A stretch of DNA of 64,000 nt, taken from assembly GCF_000151315.2 (NCBI RefSeq), contig NW_011887297.1:1-64000 (forward strand). The letters are read 5' to 3'. Made by a program: the position numbers and the translations under genes. Within the stretch, counting starts at the first letter, position 1; every line of letters starts with the position of its first letter. The DNA is from Capsaspora owczarzaki ATCC 30864 (lineage: Eukaryota > Opisthokonta > Filasterea). The notes beneath the pieces were generated by a model. It was not told where the DNA came from, did not search any database, and saw nothing but the letters and a program-made list of their open reading frames with translations. Of this stretch, positions 56,101 to 64,000 are shown one piece after another.

Positions 56101-57659
56101 GTTTTCTTAGTTTTGGACAGCTCAGAGCGCAAGCTGCCCTTGGATTTCTGATGGGCCATCAGCTTCTTGTCAAAGGTTTGCAACAACAGGGTGGATGTCA
56201 CGTTGCGACACTCGCCGAGCAGGGCACACGCACACGCGCGCACCTTCATGCTGGCATCGTTCACCATGTTTCCAAGGCGAGCAAACACGTCATCCGCAAA
56301 GCGCACTGTTGGCTGCTCTTGCGAATCAGAGTCGTGGGAAGCGGCGCCTGCATTGGAAGCGCCGTGTAGCAACAGGGACTGACTGGCCGGAATGGCAGCA
56401 TTGACGAACGCTCGGCCAAGCACTGCAATCAGTCGAACGGCATTTTCGCGAACACCTTCATCGTCGTCCACGAGCAAGCTACACACCGAAGGGTACAACA
56501 TCAACGAAAGGGCAGCGCCTCGACCATGAAGCAAGATGAGGCACTGCATAGCGCAGGCGCGCACGCGTGGATCGTCGTCGGTTAAAAAAAAGTGGCACAG
56601 ACGCTGTGGGGTGGCGTCCTTTGCGTCACTGATGGGATGGAGGTGAGCAAGGACGAGCAATGCGTGTCGGCGAACAAGGTGGTGACGTGAGTTGATCCAG
56701 AGCAAGGCCCATTCCAAGGCTTCATCCAGTTGTGTGTCCGTCGGTGAGGTTGAATTCGGCGGGAAAATCGCGACCAGAGCCTTCAGCAGTGCCACCTTGA
56801 CGGCGGCAGACGGTCTCGGCGTGCTTCCTTTCATGTGCATTGGCTCTCGTGATGACGACGACGACGACGTTGCTTGGCTTGACGCCAATTCGTGCTGATC
56901 AGCTGCATGCTGCGTTGCTGCGCAATCAAGCAGCGCGCGGAAGCATGCCTCTCTTGTCGATGGAGCAATGGGCGACGTTCCTTCGGAGGAGGTGTCCATC
57001 GCATCATCGGTTTGGTGCTGCTGCTGCTGCTTTGAGTTGTCGGCAATGGCTACGGCTACGCATGGAAGCAGCGCAATAAGCAAAGTAAGCACTCGCTCGT
57101 CCGACTCGACTTGAAGCTGCTTGCACAGAAAACCGGCGATGGCGGCGAGGCCCGAGTCGCGACTTGCGAGGACGAGATTGGAGGACGAGCGAGGTGGCTC
57201 CGCCAATGATGACGACTCTGACAAGGACGATTCCACTGTCTTGGCAACAATGTGCTTGCTGTGATGATTGGCATCGTCGTTCAACGGCAGCGCTGCGAGC
57301 ACTTGGACTGCATTGTGGAGCTGCTGCAATGCGTTGACACGTTCCGCCACCGAGGCAGACGAAGCAGACGCTCGCTGCTGCTTTGCGGTCTTGCTCACTG
57401 TCTTCGTCGGCTTGGTCTCCTTCGTTCCCGCTGTGGGCTGTCCGATGGCGTCCGTTGGCGAGCAGCAGCAGCGCAGGACGACGTCTGCGAGCCACTCGCC
57501 AAAGCCGCCTGCGCCCGACCACGGCGCCGCGTTCACAGCAGGGCCAGCAGCCACAGCACCAGCCAGCGAGTGCTTCTTGAGGCGCGCGCTCCACGCGTTC
57601 GGTCCGTCGAGTGCGGCGTCCGAGGCGCTTCGACGCGCGTTCTGCTGCGTGAGCGTCAT
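53200..57659 (-). CDS. INTS4: Integrator complex subunit 4
   Basis: Three exons on the minus strand (57659-53763, 53626-53503, 53420-53200); 1,413 residues, phases closing. The start is the ATG of MTLTQQNARRS; a further in-frame region upstream has no ATG. A long HEAT-repeat solenoid fills the centre (LLVDDDEGVRENAVRLIAVL; LEDEFLEVRSAAVMAICALA; DMVNDEIDTVRLGAISSLHR), followed by the C-terminal beta-sandwich (ERPFEFNPAFPIEL, GRIGIQITFPDGSC, LAFTQPAWSDPFALKIRIV) typical of INTS4. In animals INTS4 scaffolds the INTS9-INTS11 endonuclease module that cleaves snRNA and promoter-proximal transcripts. The protein is about 450 residues longer than human INTS4, through Ser/Gln-rich insertions and an acidic block near 55620-55680. 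Exons 2 and 3 were found by splice signal and by their match to the INTS4 C-terminus. Confidence 0.9.
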
Positions 57660-58002
57660 ATTTGACAACAAGCACCAGTCGAGTCGGTCTTTGCAACAGC
57701 GGATTTGGCTTCAAATGGCGTTTGTTGATTTTCCAAAGCGTCGAACGTTTGTGACTGGAAAGAAAAGAGAGAAAGAGAGAAAGAGAGAAAGAAGATGCCA
57801 AGAAAAAAAAAAAAAAAAGACAAAGAAAAAGAGACTGAGAAATCACCCAAACACAAACACTGACCGAACCCGACTGCAGTAGATTTTGACGCTGAAGAAA
57901 TCGAGTGGGGTCATCTGCGACACAGTCAAGCAAGCAGGATGTTCGTCATGACTGGCACTTTCTCTCCTCACTCAGTCCAACTTTGTGCGGGCAGAGATTG
58001 CA
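57660..58002. promoter_or_regulatory. Divergent promoter region
   Basis: 343 bp between INTS4 (-) and the glycosyltransferase-like gene (+), with GAAAGAGA repeats near 57760-57790 and an A run near 57804. No gene. Confidence 0.4.
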
Positions 58003-59937
58003 ATGTCACCAGGCAGTCAAATTGCGCAGCTACCTCCTCCTACTCGGCCACCTCATTGGGCAGCGGACGGCAGCGCTACCGCCGTCCTCCCAAGTAAGCC
58101 AGCTTGCTAGTTTGTCTTGCATATACATCGTTCAATGTCGTGCAGATCAGCGGGAGATTTGGGGAAAAAACAACAAAAAACAAAGGTGTGAACATTTTGG
58201 TGGGAAACAAACAAACACAAAACGCACGGTTGCTGAGCGAGCGGTGCTGGCAATTCTTCTTGCTTGAAAACTAAACAAAGCAAGCATTCAACCACAGGAT
58301 TCCACTGCAGTATCCATTTCGAAAGAGGCCACAAGTCGCTCGAGGACGGACGTGGCGACGCGGGCGTCGTCCGACACCGAATACGCAAGCTCATCACAAC
58401 CGTTTCCAGCCGCCAGGGCTTGCTCACGCTGTTCGCACTCCTGGTGGGTCTGGGAATGCTGATGCTCTGGCTGTCGCAAAGATCCCGCATCGCAGTGCCC
58501 ATTCTCTTTGATGAGGCGGAGGAGGATGACGACCTCCGTGAGGTGGCACAAAACGCAACACGCGTTGTCACTTTGCACGGCGACATTGCGAGCGACAAAC
58601 CTTCACCCGATCCGCTACCACCTCAGGACCCCTCGGATCCCATCATAGAGACATCCAACGAAAGTACAGCACCTGAGCAAATTTCTGAGTCAGATGCCGC
58701 CGATACTGCTCATCCGGAAGAAGAGGCGTCCGAACAATCAACGCTCAATCCCGACAAACCTTCACCCGATCCGCTACCACCTCAGGACCCCTCGAGCCCC
58801 ATCATAGAGACAGCCGACGAAAATGCAACGTCCGAGCAAATTTCTGAGCCAGATACTGCCGATATTGCTCATCCGGAAGAAGAGGCGTCCGAACAATCAA
58901 CGCTCAATCCCGAAATTCCCAAACCAGACGTCGTCCCACCTCCCAAGTTTCAGTTTTTCATCAATCTCACAGAAACCAAGTTCAGCGCAGTCGAAGGCGC
59001 TCGGTACATGGCCTTTGGCTCTCCCGTGTCAGACACACTGGACGCTGCGCTGACGAGCGCAAACACTGTGCACACCCTCGACCTCGAATCGCCGCCCATC
59101 TTCCTGTACCTCACTGGCCACTTGCGAACGTTTGTGCAGACGGCGTCTGAGCTCCAGCGGTTTGTTGATTCGCTCGAGAGGCCCTATGTCATTGTTCAGC
59201 ACACGTGGTCGACCACGGACCATGGGGATGCGGCATGGTGGCGCGGCCCTGACGCCGAGCGCGCAAAGCAGAGCTCCGAGGAAGTCCTTGCTCATCTCGA
59301 GCATCCGTTCATGCAGCATGCCGTCATCATGATTGAGGATAGCGATGCAGCCAAAGGCAGCGGCCGTATGCCAACGCTACCAGCGTTCTTTCCAGACCAG
59401 AACAACCCCATGGTGCTGGCCTCCTATTACTATGGTCTGCAGGCGACGCACCACCTCGCGCTCGACGTTGTCAGCAAGATTTCGGGCGGCGCGGCCATGC
59501 CGCAGAACACGCTCATTGTACATTCGCGACCCGACATTGTGATTCAACCCATCCAGTTGACTAGAATTGCCGAGCTGGTTGGCAACAACATGGATAGCTT
59601 TTTCGGCTGCTGCCACCATGACACGGACGCATGGCGGGTCGAATCCATGTCTGACATCCTCTATCTCACCACACGCCAAGTCTTTGATAGGCTGGCCACG
59701 GTCGACATTGTTGGCTGGTGCACCGCCAACTCTGACAGCTATGCCATCCAATCTTACCCTGAGGTTGATTTCCGCTTGTTACTACAATTCTTGAATGTGC
59801 ATCTCTACTGGCTCGAGAGTGCCTTCAGCATTGTTCGAGATTCGGGCGCTGTCACTGACATGCCCGCATGCGGCGGTGAGGTTCCGGTTCGCGAGTGGCA
59901 GGACGCGTATGAAGCGTTTCGGGTCATTCGAGTGTGA
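58003..59937 (+). CDS. Type II membrane protein, glycosyltransferase-like luminal domain
   Basis: Two exons (58003-58093, 58298-59937) give 576 residues. A short Pro-rich cytosolic N-terminus is followed by one TM helix (GLLTLFALLVGLGMLMLWLS, about residues 75-95), an acidic stalk containing two near-identical 53-residue repeats, and a ~320-residue luminal domain. The latter has FLYLTGHLRTFVQT, YVIVQHTWSTTDHGDAAWW, LIVHSRPDIVI and CHHDTDAWRV. A GHLRTF strand followed later by an RPD motif recurs in uncharacterised Golgi glycosyltransferase-like families; a catalytic role is inferred, not shown. Exon 1 was chosen because its ATG, the GTAAGC donor and the CCACAG acceptor close in phase; no ATG precedes the TM segment in exon 2. 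Confidence 0.65.
58594..58911 (+). repeat. 159-bp coding tandem repeat (53 residues x 2)
   Basis: Units start at 58594 and 58753 and encode DKPSPDPLPPQDPS...EEEASEQSTLNP. They differ at few positions, so duplication is recent. A degenerate fragment may follow. The array lengthens the luminal stalk of the type II protein. Confidence 0.9.
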
Positions 59938-60359
59938 TGCAAGCCAGACGGCCTGCCATTTTCTTCTGAGTTGTCTGCTTGTTGCTGCATGTCTGAGGCG
60001 CTGCATTATCTGATTGTTGAGTGTTTTCACTTGTATCGTCGATTCCAAACATGATGCATTATTCTTGCTGCTGCCATGTCAAGACTCCCACTTGTTGCCA
60101 GTGCCGGCCTCATCGTGCTCTCGAATAAGAGTGATCTCGGCCTCACTACAGATTCAAAAAGACGAGACTGCCGATTGGAGGAAACAAACAAAAGAAGCAA
60201 AACTGGCAATCGATTGAAATTCGAAAAGCGACGAATCCACCTGGTTGTTCATTTTGCCCTGATCAAGCTGCTGGTCGTAACCGCGCCTACCAATCTTGGA
60301 CAGGCCCAAACAAACGTTGATGCTTATTTCGGCCCCAACTCACTCTATTCCTGTCTTGG
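59938..60359. other. Intergenic
   Basis: 422 bp between the glycosyltransferase-like gene and MRM2, both on the plus strand. Nothing recognised. Confidence 0.4.
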
Positions 60360-61610
60360 ATGCTTCGGTCGACCGCAGTACGATTGTTTTCGACACTCTC
60401 GCTGCACGGCTCGATTGCAGCGACGGCCGCAGCATCTGGATCCCGCCTCGGAGCATCGTATGTCAGCTTTTGGATTGACAACACAAAAGCTCTGAGCGAC
60501 TGAGCCTTTGTTTGTTTTTGTTTCGTTTTGTTTGTTTGTTTATTGGTACGACCTCGTGGCCCTCTATTCTCGCAGATCATCGCGCTGGACAAAGCGCCAG
60601 CAGAGCGACCCCTATGTGCATCAGGCACTCGAAGATGGCTACCGGTGTCGCAGCGCATACAAGCTCAAGCAACTCGATGACAAGTTCCATTTCCTGCGAA
60701 CGCCAGCAGGACAGGCTGCAGCCAGCAAGCGGGCCACCGCGTCCACAGCTACCGCCGCGCAACCAGTAGTAGTGCGCAGTGGGCTAGTTGTCATTGACTG
60801 TGGTGCACGGCCGGGTGGGTGGACGCAGGTCGCCGTTGAGCGGGTTGGAAAGGACTTTCGCGACCTCCTTCTGAGACACAGCAACGAGACCAAGCAAAGT
60901 TCAGGCACTCCACCCATGGCCGGCGCACAACAAAATGAAGCCCACATCGACAAGGAGGAGCAAGCACAATTGAAACCCAACGCAACAAATGCCTCGTCAA
61001 TCGCCACGTCGAATGGTGCAGCGAACGCCCCACCATCACCACCGCTCTCGCCACTCGTTCTCGCCGTTGATATCGAGCCCATGGAGCGTGTGCCAGGTGC
61101 TATTGTACTACCTCAGGCGGACATGACAGGTATGGTGCAACTCTACTCTCTGCTCGAACCATTCTGAATTCTCGTTCACTCACTTGTTGTTCCCGCCCCC
61201 CTTTTTGTTTGGTTTGTTTGTTTCCAAATGCCATGATTTCCTCACACCCGGTGTTGATCCTTGTGGGCACCAACCCTGCAGCGACACGCACACACAATCA
61301 ATTGGCAGCCATTCTGGGAACTCGACTGGTTGACGTCGTCCTCTCGGATATGGCGCCCCCGGCAAGTGGAAATGCAGGTGTGACGCACTTGCAGTGCGTC
61401 AATCTAATCGAGGCTGCTCTTCGCTTTGCCACGCGGTTTCTGCGCATCGATGGGTGGTTTGTGTGCAAGAGTTTTCACGGCACCGAGGACCAGCTCTTGA
61501 CCACAACGCTGCGTCGACACTTTCGAGAGGTGCACTTTTGCAAGCCCCCAGCCACACGAACAGAGTCGGGTGAATTCTATTACGTTTGCGAAGGCTTTGT
61601 TGGGCGATAG
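60360..61610 (+). CDS. MRM2: Mitochondrial rRNA 2'-O-methyltransferase (MRM2/FTSJ2, RrmJ family)
   Basis: Three exons (60360-60457, 60576-61129, 61282-61610); 326 residues. The ATG at 60360 is preferred because only this frame joins exon 2 in phase and it gives a good mitochondrial presequence (MLRSTAVRLFSTLSLHGSIA). FtsJ motifs follow: SDPYVHQALEDGYRCRSAYK with the first catalytic Lys, VVIDCGARPGGWTQVAVE (SAM site; the usual LCAAPGGW reads DCGARPGGW), VLAVDIEPM, VVLSDMAPPASGN (catalytic Asp), GWFVCKSFHG (Lys) and SGEFYYVCEGF (Glu), completing the K-D-K-E tetrad. MRM2 methylates a uridine of the large-subunit mitochondrial rRNA A-loop. A ~60-residue Ala/Asn/Gln-rich insertion lies between the SAM motif and LAVDIEP. 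Confidence 0.9.
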
Positions 61611-61728
61611 GCGGCGGACGTGTATTGCAATACAGCTGATAGGGCAACTGAAGTAATTTATTGGCATCGACACACAAAGCATGCTTGTCAACCCCCTTGA
61701 TCGCAGAAAAGACAAAACACACGCGACA

Positions 61729-64000
61729 CTATTTCTCGCTTTCCGAGGCCTTGCTGGCCGACAGCGCCGCAAGTGCACACTCGAATGCACTACGAATAGA
61801 CTGGTACTCTTCCAGCCCGACGGCGACTCGAACCAACGTCGAGGAAATTCCGTATTGCTGGGCAAAATCGAGCTCCGTGTAGTGCGCCAGAATCGTATAT
61901 GGGCAACACAGGGTAAAGTTGGTGCCCAAGCTGGGGCCCTTGTTCACATTCAGCGCGTCGAAAAAGATCTGTGCCTGCTTGTCGTTGTCAAACACAATCG
62001 AAAACAGGCTGCCATATCCACCCCGTTCAAGCTTGCAACCAAGGTACTGGTCCAAGCACGAGAACTTGGGAAAATGGATTTCGCGAACTGTCATGCCGAA
62101 AAGTTCCGCCAACCAACGACGTTGTGTGAGAGAACAGACTGGGGGCAGCCAAGCTGCAAAAGCTGCCTCGACCGAACTTACGCAGAGGTTGCTCTCGCAA
62201 AAAATCACAGAGCTTTTCCGTATTCTTGTTGGCAAGCTGGGCTCGCGTTTGAAAGTCCCGCGAATTGCGCTCCAGAAAAATGGCATCGTCGTCAAAGTAA
62301 GTGTCCTCGAACGTAGCCTGCAGCCTTGAATGCAGTTCGAGATACTGCGGGCTGTGCTTGCTTACGACAATGCTGTTTTCATCGTCAAGGTGCAAGGTTA
62401 GAACTCTTGCAAAGGCCCCCCCCTTGTATTTTTCTTCACATCCCGCTTCCCACCCAAAATAACATACCTGCCTCCCATCACGTTGCTGGCACCCGAAAAC
62501 AACTTGGTCAGACTTGTTGCGACAAGATCTGCGTGAGGGTGGACTCGGACATTGTAGGGATTGCCGATGGTGTCGTCCACCACGACGGCGGCGCCATGGT
62601 GATGCGCAAGCGCTGCAAGGCGCTTCAGATCCGGGGTTTTGCACAATGGGTTGCTCGGCACCTCGCAAAACACGGCAAGGATGGGTTCTGTTCGAAGCAG
62701 GCGCTCGAGCTCTTGCATGTCTTGTTCATCACCTTGGCCCAGGAAGTACGCGCCTGGCCCGAACTTTTGCAGGATTTTGAGCGTGTCAAGATACGGAAAG
62801 CTGGTCAAAAATAGTCAGCAAGCCATGTCAGTCGATTTCACCAATGGGCGGCGACAACCCCTATCTCACAAAAACAATCCACGCCGCGGGTCATACCCAA
62901 ACATGATGCTCTTCCGCGTAGGATGCTGCTGATGCAGGAGTTGAAAAGCAGCAAAGATGGCATTCATGCCGGTGGGGTAGAGAAACACATCCCTCGGGTC
63001 ATGCTCGACAAGCGCTGCCAACCGTTGCCGGATGCGCAGCTTGGCTGTCGCGCCGTCCGCAATGAGATTTCGGCCAAAATGTTCCTCGATAAACTCGTCA
63101 ACTTCTTCTCGATCCTGCTCAACGCCCGCCGTGGCCTGGAGCTCTTGCAGCAACTCTGCGGGCCATTGCCGCTTGGTTTGCAAAACGGCTTCCTTGACGA
63201 GTCTCTCGGCAAGGCGCGAAGACACAATTTCCCCAGAATGCTGCCAGTAGCTCTTGGCAATCGCTTGCAACGATACCGGGTACGTGACGACCGCGACTGT
63301 TGGAAGTTTGATTGCCTCGGGCTGAAAGTCCAGCAAATGTATTTGAACCGCATCATCGTTCGACCCCCGCAGGCTCTCATCGAGGCTTGCTCTTGCTAGG
63401 ATAAAGTCCCGGCAGCGCTTGGCGATCCATTCCGCGGGTAGACACAGGCATCCATGCGTTGTTCCGTCCAATCCAGCCATCACCAATCCCAATTTGGCGA
63501 GCTGTCGGAGGAACGAGATTTTGCACCAAATCCTCGATATCAGTGAGCCACAGCCACCACGTCCTCAAGAGCAAATGGCCATTGCCAAAAACCAACAGCA
63601 ATGAGAAAACACCCCATCCCCCTGTTTTACCACTTTGACTGCTCGATGGAAGCAGAATCGGGGGTAGCCGCTCTGGAGCTGGTCGTGAACGCGAGCGCGG
63701 CCCTCCTCGTAGTCGACGTTGTCCTGCCACGCCGGCATGCACACGGAGACGGCATGTGGCGCTTCAGGAACAGACGTGCCCAAGCTGCTGATGAGCTGTG
63801 ATTGGCAAAGCAGGAGGGAAAGAGAGGATTGAGTGAGAATTGCGTGAATCACGTTCGTACATCCATACAAAGCTTTGACGTGATGCGTGCTCAGATGTCG
63901 AGATGAAGGAAAACCAAAAGATCATGGATGGTCGGAAATTCAGCAACAAACAGCAGCGACATGTACCAGTGGCGCAGGCTGACGAAGCTTGCCTCGCGCT
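61729..64000 (-). CDS. Cystathionine gamma-synthase, fungal type (5' end outside window)
   Basis: Exons visible on the minus strand: 63795-63631, 63501-62897, 62800-62468, 62405-62182 and 62138-61729 (579 codons including stop, phases closing). At least one upstream exon probably ends near 63968 at a GTACAT donor and continues off the right edge. Fold type I PLP enzyme of the Cys/Met metabolism family, long fungal STR2-like form: APHAVSVCMPAWQDNVDYEE with SGYPRFCFHRAVKV, a ~150-residue N-terminal region, FLYPTGMNAIFAAFQLL, KILQKFGPGAYFLG, FCEVPSNPLCKTPDLKRL, the PLP-contacting Asp in VVVDDTIGNPYNV and the Schiff-base Lys in ATSLTKLFSGASN. It condenses an activated homoserine ester with cysteine to form cystathionine in transsulfuration. 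Animals lack this enzyme form, so its presence supports a protist or fungal-grade opisthokont. Confidence 0.88.

Noticed and set aside
60296-60457. Alternative MRM2 start giving MLISAPTHSIPVLDASVDRS
   Set aside because: That frame ends in phase 0, whereas exon 2 requires phase 2; only the frame starting at 60360 joins and it provides a mitochondrial presequence.

Overview
The window is nuclear DNA from a unicellular opisthokont. The evidence is short spliceosomal introns in almost every gene (about 48 inferred), protein-coding families shared with animals and fungi (INTS4, a FANCJ/BRIP1-type helicase, a UBR5-type HECT ligase, an RPAP3-like protein, an animal-type SLC15 peptide transporter, a fungal-type cystathionine gamma-synthase), coding GC around 50-60%, and many homopolymer and triplet runs. 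The mix fits a filasterean holozoan such as Capsaspora, but that identification is inference. A tRNA-Leu with a CAG anticodon supports standard CUG decoding.

Bases 1-7000 are mobile-element territory: a decayed non-LTR retrotransposon (LINE) that runs in from the left edge, a tRNA-Asp gene, and a decayed IS630/Tc1/mariner-type DNA transposon with clear terminal inverted repeats (4719-6990). Two short repeats stand out here: an 18-bp near-palindrome present in both elements, and a 29-bp hairpin whose inverted copy lies 48 kb away beside the only other tRNA gene.

From 7 kb to the right edge the window is gene-dense, with intergenic gaps mostly of 0.1-1.2 kb and genes on both strands: tandem-PH protein (-), TMEM186-like (+), RMD1/DUF155 protein (+), a two-TM protein (+), DHFR (+), SLC15-type transporter (-), a roughly 3,500-residue UBR5-type ubiquitin ligase carrying FG/GLFG repeats (-), an unrecognised 315-aa protein (+), RPL11 (+), FANCJ-type helicase (-), a circularly permuted RAS domain fused to a polytopic membrane region (+), an unrecognised 302-aa protein (+), RPAP3-like (-), a four-TM Flower/TVP18-like protein (+), tRNA-Leu (-), INTS4 (-), a type II membrane glycosyltransferase-like protein (+), mitochondrial MRM2 methyltransferase (+) and cystathionine gamma-synthase (-, runs off the right edge). 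No operon logic applies. Several pairs are head-to-head and may share promoters (UBR5/315-aa protein, helicase/cpRAS, RPAP3/Flower-like, INTS4/glycosyltransferase-like).

Exon coordinates were worked out by eye from splice signals, reading-phase arithmetic and family conservation; in most genes every phase closes exactly. The most unusual items are the UBR5-like ligase with nucleoporin-type FG repeats plus lectin-like and ankyrin modules, the cpRAS-membrane fusion, three GC-AG introns that are all first introns, and the two dispersed short repeats.
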